A stretch of DNA of 64,000 nt from Spizellomyces punctatus DAOM BR117 (lineage: Eukaryota > Chytridiomycota > Chytridiomycetes > Spizellomycetales > Spizellomycetaceae), in the NCBI RefSeq assembly GCF_000182565.1, contig NW_015971561.1, positions 20,945 through 84,944 on the forward strand. The letters run 5' to 3'. How positions within the stretch are numbered: position 1 is the stretch's first letter; the number at the start of each line of letters is the position of its first letter. Below, in pieces: positions 11,287 through 23,200 of the stretch. A program made the translations under genes and the position numbers. Under the pieces are notes generated by a model that worked only from the letters and a program-made list of their open reading frames with translations, searched no databases and was not told where the DNA came from.

Positions 11287-12990
11287 TCACAGGATTCGAT
11301 CCTTGTCAGCTTCGGCTGCGGCAGCAATGTAGAGGTGGTGGGAACTCCACGCGACTGCGTAGGGGTCGTTCCCAAGGTGCCCGGTGCCTCGCTTCGGTTC
11401 TTTGGCGAAGAAGCTGAGCGCGCGGGGGTTGTTGCCCATCATCAGAGCCACTTGCGGGGTGCCCCAGATGATGGCTATGTTGTCCCAGACTTGGTCCCAG
11501 CCCTGCGTGGGCATGCGGGGGTCCTCTTCCTTGGTCACCGTGACCTTGGAAAGAGGTGCGGTCATCAAAATTGTTGATTCCGAGTGCTCGGGTGAATGAA
11601 AGAATCCGATGGTGTGGAATCCTTGATTAGCGGCGGCTGTCCTTTCCAGTTCCGAAGCCGAAAAAAGAGTCTCGGTGGTAGCGGACGTCGAGTCCAGCTC
11701 CACTATGTATGACTTCTTGGACTCCTGTTTGGGTTTCCAACCTGCGGGCATGGGTGCTCCATATGGTCCCTTCTTTCCATCTTCAGGATCTTTTCGGTTC
11801 GGGTTCTGCCAGCAGAAAACATTCCAATGCTTTTTCTGACAGAATTTGCAGGGTGCTGGTGGTTCTGTGTTGGGGTCCGGAACCATCTTCTGAGGGCCGT
11901 CGCGACCCTTTTCGGGGTTTCCGGTTTTATGTTGAGCCGTCTGCTTAGGGCCTTTGTCGATTGCGGTCTTTTGTGACTTCTTCTGAGCTTCAGCAGCACC
12001 GCTGTAGCAAGGGTCTCGTTTTCTGGTGTCATCAGAGCCGAAATAAAGGCACAGGAAGTCTTTTAATTTGGTCAGCTTCGTGACGTTACAGGATTTGACC
12101 ATGATTTGGATGTTGCTGGGCAATTGTTTGACTATTAGGTTGAAATGCTGGTCAGCAGGACATTCTATGTTTGCCCAGTCGCCATAAGCAAGGTGCTGGA
12201 GATGAGTTTTGTGGTTGATGAATGCAAGAAAGCTGTGAAATTCTTTGGGGTTTGCATGACAGCACACATATTCAGCTTTGTGCTTGGATTCGGTTAGGGG
12301 GTCTCGGAACTCTTGAAGCAGTTCTTCCTTCCACCTTTTCCAGGTCCATGAGCAAGTTTCCTGGGCTTCCAGAGTGTAAAACCAGGTGTTGGCAGGGGTT
12401 TTCTTGGCTATCATGGCTGGTAGGAGCTGTACCATCCTGGCATCTGATGTTGTGCTAATGTTTTGAAGAAGTTGGACTTTGTTAAGCCATTCTTCAATGT
12501 CTTGGTTTCTTTTGCCTGTAAACTTGGGTATGTCCTTTGCTTTCAAGGAATTGACCTTGGTGTTGCTGGCCCACGGGGCCACTGGCACTTGGATTGGAGG
12601 CACCGCACCTGAAAAACTTGGTTCGGTACGCTCCCTTGGTGTGTCCGCCGTTTCCCACGGGGTTGCGGACCGTTCTCTTGTAGCTCGTGCTATGAGAGGT
12701 TGTTCAGGCAGCGGGTGATGCGCTAGGGCTTCTAAGGCTCATGTGAGGTGCTCATCCACCGCTGTCTGACATTCAGAAAGCCTATGAAGCTGTTCCATAA
12801 GATTTTGAGTTGCCAACTGCATTGCAGCAGTTGAGCGGGCAATGTCTTCTTTTAATGCTGCCACTTCAGAGGCCATCATGGCCAAGTTAGGGGCTTCTGG
12901 TTTGATGGAAGTGGTCCCTGAATGCCTTGGGTGTGTTGCGGGAGAGACTTTGACGTCCTCTGCAGGACCCTGACTATGAGTCTGGATCAC
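11287..12990 (-). pseudogene. gag: G1-E gag
   Basis: Two open blocks (12990-12739 and 12603-11287) are in the same frame, separated by a CGA-to-TGA stop. The N-terminal part is coiled-coil-like (ASEVAALKEDIARSTAAMQ). A gag capsid-type region follows, then a basic stretch and a zinc knuckle of spacing C-x2-C-x3-H-x4-C near 11795-11840. The frame ends in TGA (11287-11289) directly before the protease frame, with no change of phase. Copy B has the same stop. Confidence 0.8.
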
Positions 12991-13187
12991 AGGTGAGTGG
13001 CCTCATGTTGGTGAGTGTTTGACCAGCATCATTCTCGGTTTCATGAAGTTCTGTCTCCGAAACAAGAGAAAAAGTTTCTGAGTAGCTACCTGAGTGGATC
13101 TCGGTTTGTGCAAGAGTTTTGGTATGACCAAATAAGGTTTTCAGCTGAATTTGAGAGGGGAAGGCAGTTTGTTGTGCTTCTCCACCA

Positions 13188-13760
13188 TGTAATGGATTTT
13201 TTGTAGGTAGACTACGGTAAAGACAACTTGGGTCTCCTAGCAGGTTATGTGGGTGTCCGTACTAGGAATCATAGTCTCTGAATCCTTTCTTTGGGTGTTG
13301 GTAGTGAATTGGGGGTGAGAGGCAAGAAGAGTTGGTTAGTTGTGAACCGAGCAGGATTTAGAGGCTTCAGTGCAGGTGATCAGGCTGTTGAAGTGCTCTG
13401 TTAGGTTCCTGGTAACCTAAGATTGGAGTTGAGAAGCTAGTTGTGGGGATTTTGTGTTGCTATGGCTTCTGCCCTGCTGACTTATTTTTTTGAATTTGTC
13501 TTTTTATACAAGAATATGCTATGGTAACATCTACACTAGTTTCCGTAGCCTTCATTAGGGTGGCGGCATCTGATCTTCCCATCTCGGACCATTGCCATGA
13601 TTGATCATGGCTGTGTAACATATCCTTCACGCTGCGCTGGTGTAGCCCAGAACCGAGCTTGATCTTAGGGGTTTTGAAGCTTAGGTTACAATTGCAGAAA
13701 CCTCAATCGTGGTCACCTGATGCCTTTGAGCAAACTGGTCTATCAGAGTCATTCGCTACA
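13188..13760 (-). repeat. 5' LTR of G1-E
   Basis: The 573-bp LTR matches the B LTRs on the opposite strand, with many former CpGs changed. The 16-bp palindrome found in the B U3 is damaged here at its central CpG. The sequence after it on the minus strand begins TGG (13185-13187), as expected at a primer binding site. Confidence 0.92.
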
Positions 13761-13978
13761 TTTTCCTGCTTCAAATCTCTTTTCTGATGGCCACACCATC
13801 TTCCTGACAGACCTATCCTCTTCCCAACCTCATATTTGCACCACCTACCACACCAGGATGCAATTTCACCTCTTCCCCAACAGCAAATTCACTCACCCAA
13901 TCAGCTCAGACATGTCAAACACAGACTTGGACACCAAACTCACAATGGAAAAGTTCAGTGGCATGAACTGCCACCTCT
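13761..13978 (+). mobile_element. Copia D0 fragment: leader and gag start
   Basis: This is Copia leader and the first roughly 20 gag residues (ATG at 13911) in plus orientation. It matches the minus-strand region 38480-38690 of D3. Its left side was interrupted by element E within the leader. Its right side runs, at a 5-nt microhomology (TGGAA), into a minus-oriented Copia LTR, so the original element was destroyed by rearrangement. Confidence 0.85.
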
Positions 13979-15376
13979 GGAACACTGATTTCCCATGTAG
14001 AAATCACTTCTGAAAGGCCTAGTAATGCCTGTGGCCACTAGTAAGACTTCTGGGTGCAGTAACTTGTGGGATAACACACTTGTATTAATCCAGAGACGTT
14101 CAAAAGCCCCCTTTATATAACCCAGTACATTCTCCAGCCTCCCTCCACCTTTGTTTACTGTTTACATGCTTCAGCCCACTTGTTTACATGCTCAGCCATG
14201 CTCAGCAATGCTGAGCAGCTTCAGCCATGCCTTGGCAAACATTACCTGAACATCTAGATCATCACAAACCTTCCGGACCTTCTAAGAGTGCTTACATAAT
14301 GATTTACCCCTTTAAATCATTCCGACACGCATCTGTGATCATTCTGATTACTCGAAGTCCAATTCCCCATGTTGTAACTTAGCCAAATCAGATGTGAACT
14401 GTCTAATGACATGCCAGCATGATCTCACATGATTTATAGATGATATAGCGTGGTTTAAGCCTGAATCTCAACACTCCCACTCAGTGAATCATCTGATTTC
14501 TGACAGAGACCCATTTTACCACAAAGTTTAAGGTACTTTGTCTTGGGTAAAGCCTTGGTGAGAATGTCAGCCATCATTTCTTCTGTCTGACAGTACTTGA
14601 GGCTGATTTTCTTGTCTTCTACTGCTTGTCTGATGAAGTGGTGCCGCACATCAATGTGTTTGGTCCTTGCATGATGTGTTGGGTTGTTGGCAAGTGCTAT
14701 GGCGCCCTGATTGTCACCATACAATGTTGTAGGACCACTTTGCTGATATCCTAGCTCGCCTAGAAGTGTTCTGAACCAGATAACTTCCTTGGTAGCTTGA
14801 CAAAGAGCCATGTACTCTGACTCCGTTGATGATAGAGCGACTGTGGGTTGCCTCTTGCTTTGCCAGCTGACTGTGCTGCTGCCAATCTTGACTAAGAAGC
14901 CAGTGGTAGACTTCCTGAAGTCCAAATCACCGCCCCAATCTGCATCAGAGTATGCAGATAGCTCCCACTTGCTCTGAATGCCACCCAGTTGAAGTCCTAG
15001 GTCTGTGGAGCCATTCAGGTACTGCATGATCCGTTTGACTGCTATCCAGTGCTGATGTCCAGGGTTGGAAAGGTACTGGCTAACTGATCCAACTGCTGCT
15101 GCTATGTCTGGTCTGGTGCCCAGCATTGCATAAATGAGACTTCCAACAGCACTTCTGAAAGGAACCCCATTCATTTCTTGCTGTTCTGCCTCAGTTTGTG
15201 GTGACATGGCCTTGGTGAGCTTCTGGCCATTCTCTAGTGGTGTGGCAACTGGTTTGCTGTTACTCATATTAAATTTCTTCAATGTTTGACTGAGGTACCG
15301 CTGTTGGGAGAGCCAGATTGACCTGTTGACTCTGTCCCTGAGCACTTGAATGCCAAGAAAATGCTCTAATTGGCCC
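13979..15376 (-). mobile_element. Copia copy D1: 3' LTR, RNase H and end of RT
   Basis: The left part is a minus-oriented LTR (13979-14473) lacking its last 17 bp. Then come a purine-rich tract and the pol end. On the right it stops at 15376 in the RT region where the G2 LTR of element C begins. Its last 275 bp (15102-15376) are repeated in D3 at the other side of C, so D1 and D3 are not simply two halves of one insertion. Confidence 0.88.
14455..15376 (-). pseudogene. pol: Copia D1 pol C-terminus (RT end and RNase H)
   Basis: The open frame of about 300 residues includes the RT tail (VATPLENGQKL), the RNase H region YSDADWGGD, SSTESEYMAL, LYGDNQGAIALA, KHIDVRHHFIR and the C-terminal DILTKALP motif. 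These are the standard Ty1/Copia RNase H signatures. The stop lies 19 nt inside the 3' LTR. The frame is open to the breakpoint at 15376. Confidence 0.88.
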
Positions 15377-15806
15377 TGTGACAGAATTCTTCTGTCAGTG
15401 CTATAGTTATACTGGTTAGATGTGGTTCCAAACTAGTGGTCACATGACTTTGCTGATGGTGTCAGCATTCATTTGACCAGAATTAGATAAATAAGCAGAT
15501 TTAGCCATTTCTGGCCAAATTAGATGAGTATTCTGACACACTGGCATCTGCCCCTTTCAATCAAGTGGCACAGTGTATTTAGGATGACATGTATGAGTTC
15601 TGATTGGTTGCAAATGGTGCAATAGGCTGACAAATAGTTTAGGATGATGTGGGTGAGATCTGATTGGGTAGTTAGGATATAGCATTTGTCAGCCCCTTTG
15701 TCTATAAAAAGAGGACCTCTCTGAGGCCCCTCAAGGAAAAATAACAAGTAGTAACCAAGTCTTCCCTAGTTGACTGTTGTCTTCTTGTCCCTGCTAGCCT
15801 GTTACA
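15377..15806 (+). repeat. 5' LTR of element C
   Basis: It starts TGTGACAGAATTC, ends CTGTTACA and is followed at once by TGGTAGCACC, a plausible primer binding site. A TATA box (TCTATAAAAAG) lies near 15700. U3 has two copies of the 60-bp CCAAT unit in inverse orientation. Confidence 0.93.
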
Positions 15807-16018
15807 TGGTAGCACCACCTTAGACAACAACCCCAGACTCTTAGACCTTCTGTGAGAGATCAGAAGCTAAGATCCCCAGACCCCCAGAACCTGCCCTAGA
15901 CCTTCTGAGTAATATCAGAAGACCAACAGACCCCAGACCCCAGACCCAGCCTTAGTCCTTCTGAGTAATATCAGAAGACCCCTGCCTCTTATCCCAGACC
16001 CAACTTATGCCCAGAACC

Positions 16019-16523
16019 TGTTGAGATTCAACCACACTGTATGATCTATAAATCATGTGAGATCATGCTGGGATGTCATTAGACAGTTCACATCTGATTT
16101 GGCTAAGTTACAACGTGGGGAATTGGACTTAGAGTAATCAGAATGATCACAGATGCGTGTGGGAATGATTTTAAGGGGTAAATCATCATGTAAGCACTCT
16201 TAGAAGGTCTGGAAGGTTTGTAACGATCTAGATCTTCAGGTAATGTTTGCCAAGGCATGGCTGAAGCTGCTGAGCATTGCTGAGCATGGCTGAGCATGTA
16301 AACAAGTGGGCTGAAGCATGTAAACAGTAAACAAAGGTGGAGGGAGGCTGGAGAATGTACTGGGTTATATAAAGGGGGCTTTTGAACGTCTCTGGATTAA
16401 TACAAGCATGTTATCCCACAAGTTACAGCACCCAGAAGTCTTGCTAGCGGCCACAGGCATTACTAGGCCTTCCAGAACTGATTTCTACACGGGAAATCAG
16501 TGTTCCAAGCACTAAGTTCAATA
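16019..16523 (+). repeat. Copia family D solo LTR in the leader of C
   Basis: This is a complete 505-bp LTR, TGTTGAG...TTCAATA, flanked by the direct duplication GAACC (16014-16018 and 16524-16528). The duplication fixes the family's LTR ends as TG...TA, not TG...CA. A TATATAAAGG box lies near 16374. No Copia coding sequence accompanies it. Confidence 0.94.
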
Positions 16524-16699
16524 GAACCCCCCTCAAGGACTCCTACAGACCAGCTCACACCACTCCATACCACAAACCTACCCCCAGCACAACCTCCAGA
16601 ACAACTACCAGACACACCCAGACTCTTGCCCCAGAACACCTCAGCATCCAGAATCCAAAGACCTACTTTGCTGGCAGCACACCAGACCTGAAGATCCCC

Positions 16700-16981
16700 T
16701 TGGAACTCAAACCCCTCTTTGAGTCACAACTAGGTCATCTGAAAAGGATTGTAGAAGATAGTTCTGGTGAACCTATCAGTTGGTTAGCATTAGAAGCTCT
16801 GATAAAACAGATAGAGCTTTTCTATTGTGGGATTGTGAAGAAGCTGTACAGTCCCCCTGTATCCTCCCCACCAGTTGTACTTGTAAGTAATATTGCATAT
16901 TTTGGGCCTGTGACCCACCCTATTGTTATTGTTACAAGTAATATTGTAACTACCCAAGACTCCACCCCATTACCACCATGA
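16700..16981 (+). CDS. Short ORF upstream of gag in element C
   Basis: This is a 93-residue frame whose stop overlaps the gag start (ATGA at 16978-16981). The first half looks helical (ELKPLFESQLGHLKRIVEDS) and the rest is hydrophobic and Val-rich. I do not recognise it. It could be a real accessory frame with coupled re-initiation at gag, or leader sequence that happens to be open. Confidence 0.4.
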   Translation: MELKPLFESQLGHLKRIVEDSSGEPISWLALEALIKQIELFYCGIVKKLYSPPVSSPPVVLVSNIAYFGPVTHPIVIVTSNIVTTQDSTPLPP

Positions 16982-17748
16982 CCAGCCAGGAAGAGATTCT
17001 CTTCAACACCATTGCTGAGCTTGACATAGACCAGGTCAGGCAGGAGCTTTATCAAGCAAAGCTCCAGCAGCTGAACTCCACCACACCAGCCACTGCTCAG
17101 TACCAACCCAGAGTAGATAAATCCCTGGTAAAAGTCCTCCAAAGCAAGTTGAAGCCCTACAAAGGCAACAGGAATGTCCAAGAGATTAGGACATACCTCC
17201 TCAGACTTGAAGAGTACTTCCAGGCAGCTGCAGATCTATCACCAGAAGGCCAACTGTTAGTAGCCACCACCTACTTGGAACTCCATGCTGAAGTCTGGTG
17301 GCAAAGCCATGTCAAGAACCACCCAGTAGGATCCCCTCTCAGAATCCAGTCTTGGGACCAGTTCAAGAGAGCCCTTCAAGAGAACTTCCTCCCAGCAAAT
17401 GCCACCAGAGCAGCAAGAGACCAGTTGGCCAGGCCCAAACAACAAGGCTCAGTAAAGGAGTACCTGAACCAGTTCAATACTTTATGCCTTCAGGTGGATG
17501 ACTTGTCAGAAGCTGAAAAGTTAGACAAGTTTATCAGAGGGCTTAAACCCAGGGTTCAGGAACAACTGGAGCTTAATCCCACCAGTACCATCAACTTAGC
17601 CACAGCTGCAGCAACAGCTGATAGGATTGACCAGATCCAGCTCAGCTACCAGAGAAGAAGCCAGGCCACCAGCTACTACTCCCCCAAGACTGAGAACTCT
17701 GGAGTAGTCCCTATGGAGATAGATAGTATATCCACCAACTCTGGGAAG

Positions 17749-18320
17749 TGTAGCGAACGACTCTGATAAACCGGTTCACTCAAAGGCATCAGGTGACCAC
17801 AATTGAGGTTTCCGCAATTGTAACCTAAGCTTCGAAACCCCTAAGATCAAGCTTGGTTCTGGGCTACACCAGCGCAGCGTGAAGGATATGTTACGCAGCC
17901 ATGATCGATCATGGCGATGGTCCGAGATGGGAAGATCAGACGCCGCCACCCTAATGAAGGCTATGGAAACTAGTGTAGATGTTACCGTAGCATATTCTTG
18001 TATAAAAAGAGGAATTCAATAAAATAAGTCGGCGGCCAGAAGCCGTAGTGACACTAAATCCCCACAACTAGCTTCTCAACTCCAATCTTAGGTTAACAGG
18101 AACCTAACAGAGCGCTTCAACGGCCTGATCACCCGCACTGAAGCCTCTAAATCCTGCTCGGTTCACAACTAACCGACTCTCCTTGCCTCTCGCCCTCAAG
18201 TTGCTACCGACACCCAAAGAAAGGATTTGGAGACTACGATTCCTAGTACGGACACCCACATAACCTGCTAGGAGACCCAAGTTGTCTTTACCATAGTCTA
18301 CCAACAAAAAATCTGTTACA
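17749..18320 (+). repeat. 5' LTR of G1-B
   Basis: It starts TGTAGCGAACG and ends TCTGTTACA. U3 holds a 16-bp perfect palindrome (17899-17914, CCATGATCGATCATGG). A TATA box CTTGTATAAAAAG is at about 17998 and AATAAA at about 18018. TGGTGGAGAAGC follows at 18321 as the putative primer site. It differs from its 3' partner (26001-26572) at a small number of positions. Confidence 0.94.
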
Positions 18321-18474
18321 TGGTGGAGAAGCATGACGAACTGCCTTCCCCTCTCAAATTCAGCTGAAAACCTTATTCGGTCATACCGAAACTCTTGCGC
18401 AAACCGAGATCCGCTCAGGTAGCTACTCGGAAACCTTTTCTCTCATTTCGGAAACAGACTTCACGAAACCGAGA

Positions 18475-20220
18475 ATGATGCCGGTCGAACGCTCTCCAAC
18501 GCGAGGCCGCTCACCTGTGATCCAGACTCATAGTCAGGGTCCTGCGGAGGACGTCGAAGTCCCTCCTGCAACACGCCCAAGGCGTTGAGGGACCACTTCC
18601 GTCAAACCGGAAGCCCCTAACTTGGCCACGATGGCCTCTGAAGTGGCAGCGTTAAAAGAAGACATTGCCCGCTCGACTGCTGCAATGCAGTTGGCAACTC
18701 AAAATCTTACGGAACAGCTTCATAGGCTTTCCGAACGTCAGACAGCGGCGGATGAGCACCTCGCACGAGCCTTAGAAGCCCTAGCGCATCGCCCGCTGCC
18801 TGAACAACCTCTCATAGCATGAGCTACAAGAGAACGGTCCGCAACCCCGTGGGAAACGTCGGACACACCAAGGGAGCATACCGAACCAAGTTTTTCAGGT
18901 CCGGTGCCTCCAATCCAAGTGCCAGCGGCCCCGTGGGCCAGCGACACCAAGGTTGATTCCTTGAAAGCAAAGGACGTACCCGAGTTTACGGGCAAAAGAA
19001 ACCAAGACGTTGAAGAATGGCTCAACAAAGTCCAACTTCTTCAAAACGTTAGCGCAATGTTGGATGCCAGGATGGTACAGCTCCTACCAGCCATGATAGC
19101 CGAGAAAACCCCTGCTGACGCTTGGTTTTACACTCTGGAAGCCCAGGAAACTCGCTCGTGGACCTGGAAAAGGTGGAAAGAAGAACTGCTTCGAGAGTTC
19201 CAAGATCCCCTAACTGAGTCCAAGCGCAAAACCGAATATGTGCGCTGCCACGCGAACCCCAAAGAATTTTGCAGCTTTCTTGCGTTCATTGACCACAAAA
19301 CTCATCTCCGGCGCCTCGCATACGGCGACTGGGCAAACATAGAATGTCCCGCTGACCAGCATTTTGACCTAATAGTCAAACAATTGCCCAGCGACATCCA
19401 AATCATGGTCAAATCCTGTAACGTCACGAACCTGACCAAATTAAAAGACTTCCTGCGCCTTTATTTCGGCTCTGATGACACCAGAAAACGAGACCCTTGC
19501 TACAGCGGTGCTGCTGAAGCTCAGAAGAAGTCACAAAAGACCGGAACCGACAAAGGCCCTAAGCAGACGGCTCTGCATAAAACCGGAAACCCCGAAAAGG
19601 GTCGCGATGGTCCTCAGAAGATGGTTCCGGACCCCAACAAGGAACCACCGGCACCCTGCAAATTCTGTCAGAAAAAGCATTGGAATGTTTTCTGCTGGCA
19701 GAACCCGAACCGAAAAGATCCTGAAGATGGAAAGAAGGGACCATATGGAGCACCCATGCCCGCAGGTTGGAAACCCAAACAGGAGTCCAAGAAGTCATAC
19801 ATAGTGGAGCTGGACTCGACGTCCGCTACCACCGAGACTCTTTTTTCGGCTTCGGAACTGGAAAGGACAGCCGCCGCTAATCAAGGATTCCACACCATCG
19901 GATTCTTTCATTCACCCGAGCACTCGGAATCAACAATTTTGATGACCGCACCTCTTTCCAAGGTCACGGTGACCAAGGAAGAGGACCCCCGCATGCCCAC
20001 GCAGGGCTGGGACCAAGTCTGGGACAACATAGCCATCATCTGGGGCACCCCGCAAGTGGCTCTGATGATGGGCAACAACCCCCGCGCGCTCAGCTTCTTC
20101 GCCAAAGAACCGAAGCGAGGCACCGGGCACCTTGGGAACGACCCCTATGCAGTCGCGTGGAGTTCCCACCACCTCTACATTGCTGCCGCAGCCGAAGCTG
20201 ACAAGGATTGAATCCTGTGA
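18475..20220 (+). pseudogene. gag: G1-B gag
   Basis: The likely start is ATG 18475, since this frame runs into the coiled-coil block (ASEVAALKEDIARS) and the capsid-type region (18904 onward). A basic segment and the zinc knuckle C-x2-C-x3-H-x4-C follow near 19660-19700. Stops are at 18586, 18820 and 20209; the last two are CGA-to-TGA when compared with E. The terminal TGA at 20218 is also in E. The protease frame follows in the same phase. Confidence 0.85.
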
Positions 20221-20247
20221 AAAGTCCGAGAAGACGGTACCCCTCGT

Positions 20248-23200
20248 TTGATCCTCCTTGCCTGGATAAGGCTCAACGAGTGTGAGAAATTCTTGATGTG
20301 GAGCTCCGAAGATCCTGTTATCTTTGATTCTTACGCCAACCTGCAACTGGTGGCATTTCTCCTGACAGGCAATATCGTTCGCTCAGACTATTATTATCGT
20401 CACGGAAACCCCAAATTTCTGCACGTTAAAGACCATCCACGTCTCCAAAGACACAAAGAGAGCGAACGGACGCGTATAGTCATGCTGGCTATCGAACAAG
20501 TTGCTCGCCAGAATAAAACAACAAAACCACAAAACGACAAATCTAGAGAGCACTTTGAGAGTGCGATCAAGGCTACGGAAGCAACAAGTAACGACATCGC
20601 GCCCCATTTTGAGGTCGCAGTGCCTTCCATCAACGCCTTCTACTTGGTAGATTTAGGCAATGTACTCAAAAGCCAGACCAAGACCCAAACGCAGCCTTGC
20701 TGGATGCTAGCCGTCATCGCTCAGCTCTGGGCACCTGTGGTACTAGACACAGGAGCCTGCGAGTCTCTGGTTTCCGACACATACCAGGGCCTTCTGTTCT
20801 CCGAAACCGATTTGCAGGATGCGGAAACGATGGCTTTCAAAGGCATTGGTGGATGTATCTCATCTACCAAGACAGTATGCCTCGAAACTTCCCTCAGAGG
20901 CCGCGGAGGAGAATACCTGACTTTCTGCGCCTATTTCCGAGTCATTGCATATGGGAAACCTCTCATCATCCTAGCCAACGATGTTCTGGGACATTTGAAA
21001 CTCCAAACCTTGGTTCAGGAACCCCCGTTACCCAGTTTCGCGGTGATGCTCAAGAATCCGGACATCCTTATCCCTTGCTCCATAACAGATGAGCTGGACA
21101 CCAATCACATGCGCAGCACGCCATACAAGACCAAGCAGGGTGAATTCATGAAGGATGTGTCAATGCCACGGCTGACCAAAGCCAAAGCTCAGAAGTCTAG
21201 ATTAACCATGTTAATCACGGGACAGACACGCGTGGCAGCCCAAACTTTTCTCATCGAAAACCCTCTTGAGGCCACCGCTGCTAGCTCAACGGTCCCGTTA
21301 GGCCTCAAACTGTCCACCGCGACCCATAATTCGGTTGCGGACCCTGAAGAAAACATTTCCAAAGAAGAATGGCAGACACTTTGGAACAAATGGAACCTCG
21401 ACTCTACGGAGAGGGCTCCAGGGGCCTTCGAAGCCCAATTAAAAGACACGGAATGTTTCCACGTTGATCTCAAGCGACCCAAACCCGTGGTCTGGGCCCT
21501 AATCAACATTCTACGACACTTCCATCAAGCCTTCAGCTATGAGGGTCATCTCATAGGGAACTACACCAAGATTCCTTATGCGCCTCGATTTATCTTGGCT
21601 CCGCCACCCCTTTCGAGGCCACGGTCGTACTCTCCGTTGGAGCGGACAGCCCTCGAGACAGAGCGAGACACCATGATGGGGCTTCAGAGGTGGAAACGTA
21701 CCACCGAAGTAACCTTTGCCAGTGATCCTGTTATCATTCACTATGCAGACAAACCCCCGCGCGTAGCCTTCGACTATCGCCGAGCCAACGACTGCATGGC
21801 CTGGGATCCATATCCCTTTCCCATCATGCTCGACATCCTGAACTGGATCGTCGCAGTCCCATTCCGATACATATCGGGAGGTGACGCAAACAAAGGATTC
21901 TACCAAATCGCCATCACCGATGCATCGGTACGCAAATGGCTCGCGCTCAGACTCCATGATGGCATCTACAAACCACTCTTTATGCCCTTCGGACCCAAGA
22001 CTGCCCCCTCGCACTTCTGTCGGGTGATGGACGACACCTTGGGTCCCTCCAAATGGCGAAATATCAACAACTTCATCGACGATATCCACACACGAGCGGA
22101 GACAGCCGTGGAAGCCCTAGACGCCATCGCGGACTGGCTCGACTGCTTTTCCAGAGCCAAACTCACCCTAAGACTCGACAAGTGTCAATGGCTCTTTCAC
22201 CAGCTCACAGCCCTCGGTGTCGTTGCCTCCTCTCAGGGTCTCGCTACTGATCCAGACAAGGTCGCAACCATAGTCGATTGGCCACGACCCAAATTCATAG
22301 GTGACCTATGGTCATTCGTGGGTCTCCTAGGGTTCTACGCCCAATTCATTTCTCGCTACGGGGAACTTGTCCAACCCCTGCAAGACGCTATCCAAGAGGG
22401 CGTTCGCGAATACTGAGACCTTAAAAAGGGTCGCGCTGACCCGAAGAAAGGTGCTGAAAAGCTCAATTCACCATCCATGCTCGACACGGCGGTGGCCCCT
22501 ACAATCACAGCCACCGGAGCCCGATTTGAGGTTTCACAACATCCGAAATCTAGCTCCTCAGACCTACCGGGGTCAATCTATGCCAATCATCACTGGCGGA
22601 CTTACCCATTGACCCCTTTTGTGTCGGACGCCTTGCTCGCAAGCGCCCTGACCAAGGTCTGCGCAGATTTATCGCGAAGCATGAAGTTTCATGGACCGAT
22701 TCCCGAAACTCTGCCTTCGCAGCCGCCAAGCAGGCTCTGACAACAGCTCCAGTGCTCGCGGCACCCAGAAAAGGGTTCCCCTACACCCTTCACAGTGACG
22801 CTTCCTACACAGCATTTAATGTCACGCTCGAACAGTTACAGCCGGATGCTTCTAAACACCTGCTGTGCTACCATTCCCGAGGCACCACCACCTCGGAAAA
22901 GAAGGCCCCCCCCGTCGAACTCGAGGCCGGATGCCTGATTTGGGGCCTCGGAAAACTCCGCCCATACCTCGAAGGCCTGCCTTTCACGGTCATTACTGAT
23001 CACCGAGCTCTTTTGTGGCTCACTAAATACAAAGGCAAGAACCGTAAGCTTCTCCGCTGGGCCCTCGATCTTAGTTACTGGTCCGAATGGATGACAATCG
23101 TTCACAAACCAGGACGTTTTCACATTGTCGCTGATACACTTTCACGGCTACTAGGAGCGGAAACCCTACTCTGCTCCACCGCGACCCAAATATGGGTGTC

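Larger units (their letters stand above)
5726..13760 (-). mobile_element. Ty3/Gypsy G1 copy E, decayed, 3' end missing
   Basis: Reading on the minus strand: 5' LTR (13188-13760), gag (about 12990-11287), protease and pol (11259-6130), a basic linker, then loss of similarity to A at 5726. This is just where the extra C-terminal domain would start, so that domain and the 3' LTR are gone. Many CGN codons of A appear as TGN or CAN, and pol is broken into several frames. A G2 solo LTR interrupts it at 9591-10201. Its right end abuts Copia leader D0 at 13761, so E was inserted into a Copia element. Confidence 0.9.
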
